A stretch of 64,000 nucleotides of DNA from Stenotrophomonas sp. ISL-67 (GCF_018612915.1 NZ_JAGGRL010000001.1:124001-188000), one strand, 5' to 3'. Shown: positions 18,268 through 26,986, counted from the stretch's first letter. The notes: generated by a model not told the origin, from the sequence alone. A program made the numbers and translations.

Positions 18268-18291
18268 GTAGCGCCGGCCGTTGGCCGGCCC
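18268..18291. repeat. Single GTAG palindrome (SMAG-like)
   Basis: GTAGCGCCGGCCGTTGGCCG starts a 24-bp REP-type hairpin directly downstream of the RAYT gene, a plausible substrate of the transposase. Confidence 0.75.
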
Positions 18292-18310
18292 ACGTAATGT
18301 CGGATCATGC

Positions 18311-18760
18311 CTACAGCGGCCAGCGACACCAGGCGTACTTGTACTCGCCAATGTGATCGGTCATTCCCGCGCGTATCGGGTTGCCAACGACGTAGCGCGC
18401 GTGGCGCAATAGCGCTTCGTCCGTACGCAGCGCATGATCGAAGAATCCGGGTTGCCACACCTTGCCCTGTCTACGGCTCAGGCGGTTCAGTGCCAGCGCG
18501 CTGGAAGATTTGAAGCGCCGCGCGACGTACGCAAGTGAAGGCGAGCGCAGTTCAAACATCCAGTGGATGTGGTCGGGCATGACGACCCATGCCAGGGTAA
18601 GGGTGCATCGGCTTCGGTCCATCTTTCGGAATTGGTCCACCACGATCTCGGCGGCCTCCGGACGCTCAAACCACCGGGCTTGCCCGGTGCAGCGCGTCGT
18701 CATGACGTAGATCTGCCCAGCGATGCTGTGACGTCCAATGCGGAGACGGTTGCTGCTCAT
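18311..18760 (-). CDS. REP-associated tyrosine transposase (RAYT)
   Basis: A 149-residue single-stranded-DNA transposase of the Y1/HUH class related to IS200/IS605 TnpA. The HUH-type motif is MPDHIHW (H64, H66) and the catalytic tyrosine is likely Y123 in ARYVVGNPIRAG. RAYT domesticates recognise the foot of REP palindromes, here GTAG hairpins, and are thought to spread or maintain them. The ATG at 18758-18760 begins MSSNRLRIGR, the normal family N-terminus; the longer upstream frame runs into repeat DNA. Repeats flank it on both sides in opposite orientation. Confidence 0.9.
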   Translation of the reverse strand: MSSNRLRIGRHSIAGQIYVMTTRCTGQARWFERPEAAEIVVDQFRKMDRSRCTLTLAWVVMPDHIHWMFELRSPSLAYVARRFKSSSALALNRLSRRQGKVWQPGFFDHALRTDEALLRHARYVVGNPIRAGMTDHIGEYKYAWCRWPL

Positions 18761-18854
18761 CCGCCGATGGTGCGCGGATCGGCAGCAGTTGAATGTCAGG
18801 GGAACGCAGGCACGGGTATCGCCCGACACCCACACGCAGCGTAGGCAGGTTCGC

Positions 18855-18880
18855 GTGGGCCGGCCAACGGCCGGCGCTAC
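18855..18880. repeat. GTAG palindrome (SMAG-like), CTAC orientation
   Basis: GTGGGCCGGCCAACGGCCGG continues to GCGCTAC at 18880, a REP hairpin in the orientation opposite to 18268, upstream of the RAYT gene. Confidence 0.75.
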
Positions 18881-18901
18881 CGCCATGCATCCGAAGCTCA
18901 C

Positions 18902-19046
18902 GGTTGATTGATCCCAATCCCAATGGGCCCGCACCAATTCGTAGCCCCGGCCGTTGGCCGGACACCGCGCGCAGCGCGGCCCAAGCATCCGAAGGCATCA
19001 ACATCATCGCCACCGATCATCCGTCCGGCGTTTACACGATCCGAAG
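18902..19046 (-). repeat. RAYT-associated extended repeat, copy C (inverted)
   Basis: A 145-bp copy of the unit at 17961 in opposite orientation. It shows GGTTGATTGATCCCAATCC at its left end and the shared GCGCGCAGCGCGGCCCAAGC core, and ends at CCGAAG. Together with copies A and B it brackets the transposase gene. Confidence 0.85.
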
Positions 19047-19085
19047 CCGCCCATCAGACGTTCATGACCCCGAAACAGAAAGCAG

Positions 19086-19106
19086 CCGGCCAACGGCCGG
19101 CGCTAC
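19086..19106. repeat. GTAG palindrome forming a gene stop codon
   Basis: GCCGGCCAACGGCCGGCGCT is followed by AC. The CTA at 19103-19105, read on the minus strand, is the TAG stop of the esterase gene. Confidence 0.75.
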
Positions 19107-19897
19107 CGGGAAAACATCCATTTCCACATTGCCGCGTCCGCATACGTCGCGTCCCATGCGTTGTGGTTGCCCTGCGGGTATTCGGTATACCGCACGTCGC
19201 TGGCACCGGCGGCATCGAACGCTATCTTCAGTTGCCGGTCGTCTTCGGGCAGCACCACATCATCCAGCGCGCCATGGAACATCCAGATCGGTGTCGCCTT
19301 CAAGCGTGCGGCCATGGCCGCATACGGATCCGCTTGGCCCGCCACCGATTCCACGAACAGCGTCGCGCGCACCGCACGTGGGGCCAGCACCGCGCCGCAC
19401 ACCGGCACGATCGCGGCAAACCGGCCCGGGTGCTCCAGTGCGATGTTCCAGCTGCCGTAGCCCCCCATCGACATGCCGGTCAGGTACTGGCGCGAGGGGT
19501 CGGCACCGAATTCGGCGAGGGTGGCATCCAGCGCGGCCAGCGCGATGCGGTTGTTGATGCCCGACCACTCCTGGTCTTCCGGCACCTGCGGCAGCACCAC
19601 CAGCGCCGGGAAATCGCGCGCGTGCGCGCGCAGGTGCGGTCCCAGCCCGGCCGTAGTCTGACGGCGCCCGTCGCTCCCACGCTCACCCGAGCCATGCAGA
19701 AACAGCACCACCGGCAGGCTCCCGCGCTGCGCCTGCGCGGCGCGCGGCACGAACACCTGGTAACGCGATTGGCGTCCTTCCACGGTGACCGTGCGCTCTA
19801 CGAAGTGCCCCTTGTCGGGTGCGTGCGTTGAGGCGCACCCGCTCAGTGCGACCATCGCCACCACCCACACCCACCATCCCGCGCGCTGTCGTGCCAT
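19103..19897 (-). CDS. Lipoprotein esterase / dienelactone-hydrolase-like protein
   Basis: A 264-residue predicted lipoprotein (lipobox ALSGC, C21) with an alpha/beta hydrolase fold. The oxyanion region is LFLHGSGERGSDG, the nucleophile S143 is in GMSMGG, acidic candidates are D212/D213 (FHGALDDVV), and H245 is in PQGNHNAW. This arrangement resembles secreted phospholipase/carboxylesterases and feruloyl- or PHB-depolymerase-like enzymes. It acts in the envelope; the substrate is unknown. The TAG stop lies in a GTAG repeat. Confidence 0.85.
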   Translation of the reverse strand: MARQRAGWWVWVVAMVALSGCASTHAPDKGHFVERTVTVEGRQSRYQVFVPRAAQAQRGSLPVVLFLHGSGERGSDGRRQTTAGLGPHLRAHARDFPALVVLPQVPEDQEWSGINNRIALAALDATLAEFGADPSRQYLTGMSMGGYGSWNIALEHPGRFAAIVPVCGAVLAPRAVRATLFVESVAGQADPYAAMAARLKATPIWMFHGALDDVVLPEDDRQLKIAFDAAGASDVRYTEYPQGNHNAWDATYADAAMWKWMFSR

Positions 19898-19964
19898 GTA
19901 CCGTCCCCGTCTGAAGGCGTTTTCAGTCTAGGCACCGCAGGGCCGGCAGACATCTTGCAGTGCA

Positions 19965-20231
19965 TCAGTCCGGGCGCGGCGCCGAGGCCAGGATTTCCAG
20001 CTGTTCGATCGCCTCCGGGTGCCCGTTGGCCGCAGCAGCCTGCACCTGGGCCAGGCTGGGGTGGACCACCAGCAGGATCGGGTTTTCGCATTGCGGGCAA
20101 TCGAACTCCGCCTCGTCTTGGTGCAGTTCCATGCTCATCTGGCGCGCGCTGCCCCGCCATTCGCAGGCAGGGCAGGTGTGGATCTGGTCGCGCCAGCCGG
20201 CAGCGAAGTAGTTGTCGAGGGTCAAGGCCAT
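19965..20231 (-). CDS. Small zinc-ribbon protein
   Basis: An 88-residue cytosolic protein with two CxxC knuckles, C20-PA-C23 and C45-PQ-C48, in the spacing of a zinc ribbon (HTCPACEWRG ... FDCPQCEN). The C-terminal part is a helical segment. It lies 13 bp downstream of mgtE on the same strand, so co-transcription is likely, but no metal-homeostasis role has been shown. Function unknown. Confidence 0.75.
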   Translation of the reverse strand: MALTLDNYFAAGWRDQIHTCPACEWRGSARQMSMELHQDEAEFDCPQCENPILLVVHPSLAQVQAAAANGHPEAIEQLEILASAPRPD

Positions 20232-20244
20232 GTTGAAGAACCGG

Positions 20245-21606
20245 TCAGTGCAGCAGGATCAGGGTGGCCAGGCCCAGGAAGCTGAAGAAGCCCATGACGT
20301 CGGTGACCGCGGTGACCACCACGGTGCCGGCCACGGCCGGGTCCACGTTCATGCGCTTGAGCAGCAGTGGCAGCAGCACGCCGGCCAGCGCGGCGGCGCA
20401 GAAGTTGATGATCAGCGCCAGGGTGATCACCAACGAGAGCAGGAAACTGTGGAACCACAGGTAGGCGATGATGCCGACCACGGTGCCGATCAATGTGCCG
20501 TTGATCAATGCCACCCGCGATTCCTTCCACAACAGGATGCGCGCATTGCTCTGCCCCACCTGGCCCAGCGCGATACCGCGCACCATCAGGGTCAGCACCT
20601 GCACCGCCGCGTTGCCGCCGACGCCGGCCACGATCGGCATCAGCACCGCCAGCGCGACCACCTTCTGCAGGGTCAGCTCGAACTGGCCGATCACCGTGGC
20701 GGCCAGGAACGCGGTACACAGGTTGATGCCCAGCCACACCACGCGGCCGCGCACGGCGCGCTTGATCGGCGAGAACAGGTCTTCCTCTTCGTCCAGGCCG
20801 GCCGCGCCCAGCGCCTGGTGCTCGGCCTGTGAACGGATGATGTCGACCACGTCATCGATGGTGATGCGGCCGAGCAGGATGTTGTTGTCGTCCACCACTG
20901 GCGCCGACACCCAGTCATGGTCGGAGAACTGCCGGGCTACTTCGTCGGCGCTTTCGCCCACGTCGATGGCCGGCTGCTCGTCGTCGATCAGCCGGTTGAT
21001 CGGGGTGCTGTCTTCATGGGTCACCAGCGAGGCCAGCGACAACCGGCCCAGGTACTGGTGGCGGCGGCTGACCACGAACAGGTGGTCGGTGTGGTCGGGC
21101 AGTTCGCCGCGCAGGCGCAGGTAGCGCAGCACCACGTCGACGTTGACGTCGGCGCGCACGGTCACCACGTCCGGGTTCATCAGGCGGCCGGCGCTGTCCT
21201 CGGGGTAGGACAGGACCTGCTCAAGCCGTTCGCGGTTCTCGCGGTCCATCGACTTGAGCACTTCGTCGATGACCGTGTCCGGCAGGTCTTCGACCAGGTC
21301 GGCCAGGTCATCGATGTCCAGGTCTTCGACCGCGGCGATGATTTCATCCGGGTCCATGTCGGCCAGCAGGCTTTCGCGCACTTCCTCGCCGACGTGGACC
21401 AGCACCTCGCCATCGTCTTCCGGATCGACCAGGCCCCACACCACTTCGCGCTTGCCCGGCGGCAGCGATTCGAGCAGGTTGCCGATCTCGGCCGGCGCCA
21501 GCGTATTGACCAGCCGGCGCACCGGACCCAGCCGGCCGCTGTCCAGTGCATCGGACAACAGTCGCAACTGGCGCGCCGTCTTGTCGTGGCGTACGGCTTC
21601 GGCCAT
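20245..21606 (-). CDS. mgtE: Magnesium transporter MgtE
   Basis: Mg2+ channel of 453 residues. In order it has the N domain of acidic helical repeats (LADMDPDEIIAAVEDLDIDDLADLVEDLP region), two CBS domains, a plug helix, and five membrane helices ending with GLATLILLH. The pore region contains NAAVQVLTLMVRGIA. The ATG at 21604-21606 is chosen over an upstream TTG because GGGAGC lies 6 bp before it. A terminator-like hairpin and T-tract end just before this Shine-Dalgarno, suggesting leader control. Confidence 0.93.
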   Translation of the reverse strand: MAEAVRHDKTARQLRLLSDALDSGRLGPVRRLVNTLAPAEIGNLLESLPPGKREVVWGLVDPEDDGEVLVHVGEEVRESLLADMDPDEIIAAVEDLDIDDLADLVEDLPDTVIDEVLKSMDRENRERLEQVLSYPEDSAGRLMNPDVVTVRADVNVDVVLRYLRLRGELPDHTDHLFVVSRRHQYLGRLSLASLVTHEDSTPINRLIDDEQPAIDVGESADEVARQFSDHDWVSAPVVDDNNILLGRITIDDVVDIIRSQAEHQALGAAGLDEEEDLFSPIKRAVRGRVVWLGINLCTAFLAATVIGQFELTLQKVVALAVLMPIVAGVGGNAAVQVLTLMVRGIALGQVGQSNARILLWKESRVALINGTLIGTVVGIIAYLWFHSFLLSLVITLALIINFCAAALAGVLLPLLLKRMNVDPAVAGTVVVTAVTDVMGFFSFLGLATLILLH

Positions 21607-21617
21607 GCACAGCTCCC

Positions 21618-21661
21618 GCGGCAAAAAAGAAAAAAGGCCGCTATCCCGGACAGGATGCGGC
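21618..21661 (-). promoter_or_regulatory. Terminator-like leader with alternative pairing before mgtE
   Basis: On the minus strand GCCGC (21661-21657) and GCGGC (21641-21637) form a hairpin followed by CTTTTTTCTTTTTT, an intrinsic terminator. The same GCGGC can instead pair with a second GCCGC (21622-21618) right beside the mgtE Shine-Dalgarno. Either it ends the upstream pts transcript or it is an attenuator; the exclusive pairings suggest regulation. Confidence 0.5.
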
Positions 21662-21725
21662 AGTGGGGGTGGTCACGGCGTCATTATCGCTTGGATGCAT
21701 GACAAACCGGTAGATCATGAAACCG

Positions 21726-21784
21726 GTAGCGCCGGCCGTTGGCCGGCCCACGGATCGCCTGGGCCGGCCAATGGCCGGCGCTAC
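21726..21784. repeat. GTAG...CTAC inverted repeat pair (SMAG-like)
   Basis: A 59-bp dimer that begins GTAGCGCCGGCCGTTGGCCG and ends GGCCAATGGCCGGCGCTAC. It lies just downstream of ptsI and may form a stable mRNA end for the pts operon. Confidence 0.85.
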
Positions 21785-21794
21785 CGATCAGTGT

Positions 21795-23564
21795 TCACAT
21801 GTTGTTTTCTATCCAGCGCTCGATGCCGCGCCGGTCGCGTGCGGCGAGAAGTTTCGGTGCGGCGGCCTGAAGTGCTTTCAGGTCGCTGTCGCGCACCGCA
21901 CGGCGCACTTCCAGCAGCGTGCCGGGGTGCAGGCTGAACTCGGTCAGGCCGAGCGCCAGCAGCATGCGGGTCATGCGCGGGTCGCCGGCGATCTCGCCGC
22001 ATACCGCCACCGGCACGTCGTGCTCGCGGCCGGTGCGCAGGATGTGCGCCAGCAGGCGCAGCACCGCCGGATGCAACGGCGAATACAGCTCGCCCACCGC
22101 TTCGTTGTTGCGGTCGGCGGCCAGCAGATACTGGACCAGGTCGTTGGTGCCGATCGACAGGAAGTCGACCAGGTCGATGAAACTCTCCAGCGCGATCGCC
22201 GCGGCCGGCACCTCGATCATCGCCCCGAACGGAATATGCCCGGCGACTTCATGCCCGTCGGCGCGCAGCAGCTCGGCCTGCTTGTTCAAGCGCCGGCGCA
22301 CCGCCAGCAGTTCTTCGCGGGTGCTGACCATCGGCAGCAGGATGCGCAGCTTGCCGTAGGCCGACGCGCGCAGGATCGCGCGCAGCTGGGTATCGGCCAC
22401 TTTCGGCCGCGCCAGCGACAGGCGCACGCCGCGCAGGCCCAGCGCCGGATTTTCTTCGTTGCTCAGGGTCAGGCCGGTACGGTCGGCCTTGTCCGCGCCC
22501 AGGTCCAGGGTGCGGATGGTCACCGGCCGCCCGCTCATGCCGAGCGCGGCGTCGCGGTAGGTTTCGAACTGTTCCTGTTCGTCGGGCAGCTCGTCGCGCT
22601 GCAGGAACAGGAATTCGGTGCGGTACAGGCCCAGCCCATGTGCGCCCAGGGCATGGGCCTCGGTGACGTCCTCGCGTGACTCGGCGTTGGCCAGCAGCGC
22701 GATGTCGACGTGGTCGCGGGTGCGGCTGGGTTTGCTGCGCAGCCGGCCCAGCTCGCGCTGCTCGCGGGCCTGGTCGCGCAGCCGCGTGCGGTAATCGCGC
22801 AGGTCCTGCGGTAGCGGGTTGACGGTGATCTGGCCGGTGCTGCCGTCGATGCCAAGCACGTCGCCGTCGGAGATCCTCTGCAGCAGGTTGGGAATGTTGA
22901 CGATCAGCGGCAGGTGCAGGCTGCGGGCCAGGATCGCGCTGTGCGAGAGCGCGCTGCCGGCAGCGGTGACGATGCCGACCACGCCGTGCGCCTGCAGCTG
23001 GGCCAGCTCGGAGGGGGCGATGTTGTCGCAGACCAGGATTTCGCCGGCCAGCCCTTTCACGTCCGGTGGGCGCTTCTGCAGGAACGCGTGGATGCGCCCG
23101 ATCACATGGTCCAGGTCGTCCATGCGGCTCTTCAGGTAGGCATCGTCCATGCCATCGAAGACCTTGGCCAGCCGGTCACGCTGCACACGCAGCGCGTAGC
23201 CGGCGCTGTACGGGCCGCTGCGGATCAGCTCATCCAGCCCGAACAGCAGCTCGGGGTCATCCAGCAGCAGGGCGTGCAGGTCGAGGAACTCGCCCGCCTC
23301 CCGGTTCAGGGCACCCTGCAGGCGCTGGCGCAGGTCGTGCATCTCGGCGCGGGCGGCATCCACCGCCTGGTGCAGGCGCTGCAGTTCCGCCCCTACCTGG
23401 GCCGGGGCGATGCGCTGTTCGGCCACTTCCAGCGCGTGCGGCAGGCGCACCCGGGCGCGGCCGAGCGCGTTGCCGCGCGAGGCACCGTGGCCGGACAGCA
23501 GCAGGGCGCCGGACGCAGTCCGTGCCGGCGTGCTGGAACCCGGTCGCGACGGTGGCCCCGGCAT
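21795..23564 (-). CDS. ptsI: PTS enzyme I (phosphoenolpyruvate-protein phosphotransferase)
   Basis: A 589-residue enzyme I that transfers phosphate from phosphoenolpyruvate to HPr. The phospho-histidine is H208 in GSALSHSAIL. The PEP-binding barrel has LYRTEFLFLQRDELPDEQEQF, and the catalytic-cysteine region includes the segment PVAVCGEIAGDP. No N-terminal GAF domain is present, so this is the general or regulatory EI rather than EI-Ntr (PtsP). It starts 2 bp after the HPr stop, within the pts operon. No sugar-specific EIIBC gene is nearby, so a mainly regulatory role is likely. Confidence 0.92.
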   Translation of the reverse strand: MPGPPSRPGSSTPARTASGALLLSGHGASRGNALGRARVRLPHALEVAEQRIAPAQVGAELQRLHQAVDAARAEMHDLRQRLQGALNREAGEFLDLHALLLDDPELLFGLDELIRSGPYSAGYALRVQRDRLAKVFDGMDDAYLKSRMDDLDHVIGRIHAFLQKRPPDVKGLAGEILVCDNIAPSELAQLQAHGVVGIVTAAGSALSHSAILARSLHLPLIVNIPNLLQRISDGDVLGIDGSTGQITVNPLPQDLRDYRTRLRDQAREQRELGRLRSKPSRTRDHVDIALLANAESREDVTEAHALGAHGLGLYRTEFLFLQRDELPDEQEQFETYRDAALGMSGRPVTIRTLDLGADKADRTGLTLSNEENPALGLRGVRLSLARPKVADTQLRAILRASAYGKLRILLPMVSTREELLAVRRRLNKQAELLRADGHEVAGHIPFGAMIEVPAAAIALESFIDLVDFLSIGTNDLVQYLLAADRNNEAVGELYSPLHPAVLRLLAHILRTGREHDVPVAVCGEIAGDPRMTRMLLALGLTEFSLHPGTLLEVRRAVRDSDLKALQAAAPKLLAARDRRGIERWIENNM

Positions 23565-23566
23565 GC

Positions 23567-23836
23567 TCAGCTGTCCTCGTCGAAGCGTCGCTCGAACAGG
23601 GCCACCACGGCGTCCATGGCGGCCGCTTCGTCTTCGCCGGTGATGCGCACGGTGACCGGGGTGCCCTGGCCGGCGGCCAGCAGCATCACGCCCATGATGC
23701 TCTTGGCGTTGATCTCGCGGCCCTTGGCGGCCATGGTCACGTTGCAGCGGAAGGGGGCCAGCTCCTGCACCAGCTTTGCAGTGGCGCGGGCGTGCAGGCC
23801 CAGGCGGTTGGATACGGTGAGTTCACGTTCAAGCAT
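23567..23836 (-). CDS. ptsH: Phosphocarrier protein HPr
   Basis: An 89-residue HPr with catalytic H15 (NRLGLHARA) and regulatory S46 (INAKSIMGV). Starting at the ATG at 23834-23836 puts both residues at their canonical numbers, which supports this start over the ATG 18 bp upstream. It overlaps the EIIA gene by 8 bp. The intact Ser46 together with hprK in the same operon implies HPr-Ser phosphorylation control. Confidence 0.95.
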   Translation of the reverse strand: MLERELTVSNRLGLHARATAKLVQELAPFRCNVTMAAKGREINAKSIMGVMLLAAGQGTPVTVRITGEDEAAAMDAVVALFERRFDEDS

Positions 23837-24221
23837 CGTCGACAATCGCTCCATTGCGAGTGCCCGCCGCGGCAGTGGCGGGCAGTTGATCCAGTCCCTG
23901 TTCCGGATAATTCATCACTCGCAACAACATCGGCAGGCTCAGCGCCGAGACCCGGCGTGCCGGGGTGCCCAGGCGGGCCAGCTGCGCTGCCAGATTGCTC
24001 GGGCTGGCGCCATACAGATCGGTCAGGATCAGCACGCCCTCACCACTGTCGACCCGCCGCAGGGCGGCCGAGGCGAGCGGGAGCAGGGCATCCAGGTCTG
24101 CGTCGAACGGTACTTCGAAAGCGTCGGTCTTCAGCGGCAGGTGCCGCAGCAACCGGGTAGCCACGTCCAGCAGGGACGTACCTACACCGGGATGAGTTAC
24201 AAGGAGAATGCCACAGGTCAT
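23829..24221 (-). CDS. PTS EIIA component, mannose/sorbose family
   Basis: A 130-residue EIIA-Man-type domain with the phosphorylatable histidine H10 (GILLVTHPGVG) at the end of the first strand. The segment VLILTDLYGASPSNLAAQLAR is the conserved family pattern. As a stand-alone EIIA without EIIB, EIIC or EIID it probably has a regulatory role, as in other HprK-containing proteobacteria. It is followed directly by ptsH. Confidence 0.88.
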   Translation of the reverse strand: MTCGILLVTHPGVGTSLLDVATRLLRHLPLKTDAFEVPFDADLDALLPLASAALRRVDSGEGVLILTDLYGASPSNLAAQLARLGTPARRVSALSLPMLLRVMNYPEQGLDQLPATAAAGTRNGAIVDDA

Positions 24222-24264
24222 TGTCGAACGTTAACATCCCAACATGAATTGGGGATACACCACG

Positions 24265-24295
24265 GTAGCAACGGACCGTTGGTCCGTTGGCGTCC
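24265..24295. repeat. GTAG-type palindrome between rapZ and the EIIA gene
   Basis: GTAGCAACGGACCGTTGGTC begins a hairpin (ACGGACCGTTGGTCCGT) with a different stem from the usual CCGGCC type, in the only sizeable gap of the pts part of the operon. Confidence 0.55.
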
Positions 24296-24302
24296 GTTGA
24301 CG

Positions 24303-25187
24303 CTAATCCAGCTCCCTGTGGAACGTGGCCACTTCCGGCCAGCCCTGGTCGCGCGCGTGCCGGGCCAGGCGCTCGGCCAGGTACACCGAACGGTGCTTGC
24401 CGCCGGTGCAGCCGAAGGCCACGGTGACGTAGCTGCGGGTGTCATTGCCCAGCCTGGGCAGCCAGGTATCGAGGAAATCGATGAGCTGGTCCACGTACTT
24501 CTGCACGTCCGGCTGGGTGTCCAGGTACTCGCGGACCGGCGCTTCGCGGCCTGACATCGGCCGCAGCTCGGGGTTCCAGTGCGGATTGGGCAGCACCCGG
24601 GCGTCGAACACGAAGTCGGCCTCGGCCGGTACGCCGCGCTTGTAGGCGAACGATTCGAACAGCAGCGACAGCTTGTTGCCATGGCTGAGCGCGAATTCGG
24701 TCACCACTTTGCGGCGCAGCTGGTGCACGTTGAGGGCGGTGGTGTCGATCACGGCGTCGGCGGCGCGGCGCAGCGGCGCGGTCAGTTCGCGTTCGCGCGC
24801 GATCGCTTCAGGCAGCGACAGCCCCAGCTGGCTCAGCGGGTGTCGGCGGCGGGTGTCGGCGTAGCGCTTGAGCAGCGCTTCATCGGTGGCGTCGAAGAAC
24901 AGCAGCTGGGCGTCCAGCCCGGCGGCCTGGGCATCTTCGCGCCAGTGCGAGAGCTGGCTCAGGTCGCTCTGGCCACGCACGTCGATGCCCACGGCCAGGC
25001 GGCGCGGTGCGCCGGCATCGTGGCCGGCCAGCAGGCTGCGAACGAAGTCCGGCAGCAGGTTGATCGGCAGGTTGTCCGAACAGTAGTAGTCCAGGTCTTC
25101 GAAGGTCTTGAGCGCCACGGTCTTGCCGGAGCCGGACAGGCCGCTGACGATGATCAGGGTGGCGGCGGTCGGGGCGGGGGCGTTCAT
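24303..25187 (-). CDS. rapZ: RNase adapter protein RapZ
   Basis: A 294-residue P-loop protein; in E. coli RapZ delivers the sRNA GlmZ to RNase E to control glucosamine-6-phosphate synthesis. Walker A is GLSGSGKT (16-23), followed by the family hallmark [11 protein letters not shown]. The C-terminal RNA-binding domain has the [16 protein letters not shown] signature. It overlaps hprK by 4 bp. Whether the GlmZ pathway exists in this organism cannot be judged here. Confidence 0.95.
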   Translation of the reverse strand: MNAPAPTAATLIIVSGLSGSGKTVALKTFEDLDYYCSDNLPINLLPDFVRSLLAGHDAGAPRRLAVGIDVRGQSDLSQLSHWREDAQAAGLDAQLLFFDATDEALLKRYADTRRRHPLSQLGLSLPEAIARERELTAPLRRAADAVIDTTALNVHQLRRKVVTEFALSHGNKLSLLFESFAYKRGVPAEADFVFDARVLPNPHWNPELRPMSGREAPVREYLDTQPDVQKYVDQLIDFLDTWLPRLGNDTRSYVTVAFGCTGGKHRSVYLAERLARHARDQGWPEVATFHRELD

Positions 25188-26134
25188 GGGGTACGGCGCT
25201 CCAGCAGGTTGCTGTGGCGGGCGATGAACATCGCGGCAGGATCGATACCCTTGGTACGCAGGATGTGCAGCCGGGTGGCCGCTTCGGTCAGCACCGACAG
25301 GTTGCGCCCGGGCATCACCGGCAGGGTGATCAGCGGCACGTCCAGGTCCAGCACGTGGCGGGTGCCGGAATCGCCGGTCAGGCGCTCATAGCCATGCGGG
25401 GTGGGTTCGGTCATGGGCTTGGTCAGGTGCACGATGAGCCGAAGGTACTTGTTCTTCTTTACCGCCGTGTCACCAAACATCTCGCGCACGTTGAGCACGC
25501 CCAGGCCGCGCACTTCCAGCAGGTCCTGCAGCAGTTCGGGGCAGGTGCCGTCCAACACGTCCGGGGCGATCTGGGTGAATTCAGGGGCATCGTCGGCCAC
25601 CAGGCGGTGGCCGCGGCTGAGCAGCTCCAGCGCCAGCTCGCTCTTGCCCGAACCGGCTTCGCCGGTGATCAGCACGCCGATGGAATAGATCTCCATGAAC
25701 ACGCCATGCAGGATCACCCGGGGCGCCAGGGTCCGGGCCAGGTGGTAGGACAGGTGGTTGAGCAGCTCGTGGCCACGCTTGGGCGAGATCCACAGCGGCG
25801 TCTGCGATTCATCGGCCGCCGCGCGCAGGTCTTCGGGGCAGGGCTGGTTGCGGGTGATCACCAGCGCCAGCGGGTGCGACTGCATGATCCGCTCGATGGT
25901 TTCCCAGCGTTGGCGCGAATCCAGCGAATCCAGCCAGGACAGTTCTTCGGTGCCCAGGATCTGCACCTTGTTGGGGTAGATGGCGTTGAGGTAGCCGGCC
26001 AGCGATGGGCGCCGCGATACGGTATTGCCGGCCTCCAGTTCGCGCCGCTCGCCCTTCTGCCCCGCCACCCAGCGCAGGCTCAGGCGGTCACGCTGCTGTT
26101 CGAACAGTTCACGCGCGGTGATGCTGGTATTCAT
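25184..26134 (-). CDS. hprK: HPr kinase/phosphorylase
   Basis: Bifunctional enzyme of 316 residues that phosphorylates and dephosphorylates HPr on Ser46. Walker A GEAGSGKS is at 158-165, preceded by the conserved [14 protein letters not shown] region. The K3-type capping loop [12 protein letters not shown] is intact. It overlaps rapZ and ptsN by 4 bp on each side. Enteric gammaproteobacteria lack HprK, so its presence fits a xanthomonad-type PTS. Confidence 0.95.
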   Translation of the reverse strand: MNTSITARELFEQQRDRLSLRWVAGQKGERRELEAGNTVSRRPSLAGYLNAIYPNKVQILGTEELSWLDSLDSRQRWETIERIMQSHPLALVITRNQPCPEDLRAAADESQTPLWISPKRGHELLNHLSYHLARTLAPRVILHGVFMEIYSIGVLITGEAGSGKSELALELLSRGHRLVADDAPEFTQIAPDVLDGTCPELLQDLLEVRGLGVLNVREMFGDTAVKKNKYLRLIVHLTKPMTEPTPHGYERLTGDSGTRHVLDLDVPLITLPVMPGRNLSVLTEAATRLHILRTKGIDPAAMFIARHSNLLERRTP

Positions 26135-26586
26135 GCGGCGCTCGCCGGCGGGGAGAATTCGTCTATCACCTGGTGCAGTGCCGGGCCGTCGCGCGCGTCG
26201 CGCAGCGCCTGGCGGATGGCCGCTTCGGAAAACAGCTCGGCCAGCTCGGACAGCAGCATCAGGTGCTGATGGGTGTAGTGGCTGGGCACGGCGATGGCGA
26301 ACACCAGGTCCACCGGTTCATCGCCGCCGAAATCCACCGGGGCCTCCAGCCGCAACAGCGCCCCGCGGGGGCGTTCCAGCTGGGGCGCGCGGCCGTGGGG
26401 AATGGCGATGCCGTGGCCGATGGCGGTACTGCCCAGCGTCTCGCGCTCGCACAGGTTCTGGTACAGCAGGTCGGCATTGGCTTCACGGCAGGCCAGCAGC
26501 CGGGCGGCTGCCTTCAGCACACTGTCGCGATCGGCGGCCGGCAGCACCTGGGTGCGCACGGCCGCCAGTAGATCAGTCAAAGGCAT
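26131..26586 (-). CDS. ptsN: Nitrogen regulatory PTS EIIA (EIIA-Ntr)
   Basis: A 151-residue EIIA of the fructose/nitrogen class. Phospho-histidine H64 is in [12 protein letters not shown]. In proteobacteria dephospho-EIIA-Ntr modulates potassium transport and sensor kinases. It lies with rpoN and hpf in the conserved order. Neither ptsP nor npr is seen, so HPr and EI of this same operon are the likely phosphodonors. Confidence 0.95.
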   Translation of the reverse strand: MPLTDLLAAVRTQVLPAADRDSVLKAAARLLACREANADLLYQNLCERETLGSTAIGHGIAIPHGRAPQLERPRGALLRLEAPVDFGGDEPVDLVFAIAVPSHYTHQHLMLLSELAELFSEAAIRQALRDARDGPALHQVIDEFSPPASAA

Positions 26587-26607
26587 GGAAAGGGGAGGGC
26601 GGAGGCG

Positions 26608-26928
26608 TCAGACGCCATTGTCGCCTATCGGAACGCCCGGCGCGTGTTGCTGCCTTTTTTCCTTGTGCTTGACCACCAGGCGGTCGAGCTTGTCGACAAG
26701 CAGGTCGATGGCGGCATACATGGTCTGGCCGCCGGCTTCGGCGTGCAGGGTCTGCCCGGGAATGTTCGCGCTGGCATCTACGTGGTGTTCGTTCTTGCGT
26801 AGTTCCAGGGTCACCCGGATCTCGCAGTGCTGGTCGAAGTGTTTGCCGATCCGCTGCAGCTTGGTGTCCACATACTCGTGCAGGGCGGGGGTCACTTCCA
26901 CGTCTTTGCCAAACGTCTCGATGCGCAT
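26608..26928 (-). CDS. hpf: Ribosome hibernation promoting factor, short form
   Basis: A 106-residue HPF/YhbH protein that binds the 30S decoding centre and promotes 100S dimers in stationary phase. The S30AE fold pattern is seen in MRIETFGKDVEVTPALHEYV, KLQRIGKHF and TMYAAIDLLVDKLDRLVVKHK. AAGGAG lies 7 bp before the ATG. It sits immediately after rpoN, as in most proteobacteria. Confidence 0.95.
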   Translation of the reverse strand: MRIETFGKDVEVTPALHEYVDTKLQRIGKHFDQHCEIRVTLELRKNEHHVDASANIPGQTLHAEAGGQTMYAAIDLLVDKLDRLVVKHKEKRQQHAPGVPIGDNGV

Positions 26929-26986
26929 CGGGTTTCTCCTTATTTCGGATGTGCCAATGAACCTTCCCGCCCGGCGCGGTGGAGCG

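Noticed and set aside
18761..18988. An extended N-terminus for the RAYT protein from further upstream
   Set aside because: The extra frame runs through repeat DNA and lacks family sequence; MSSNRLRIGR at 18760 is the normal start.
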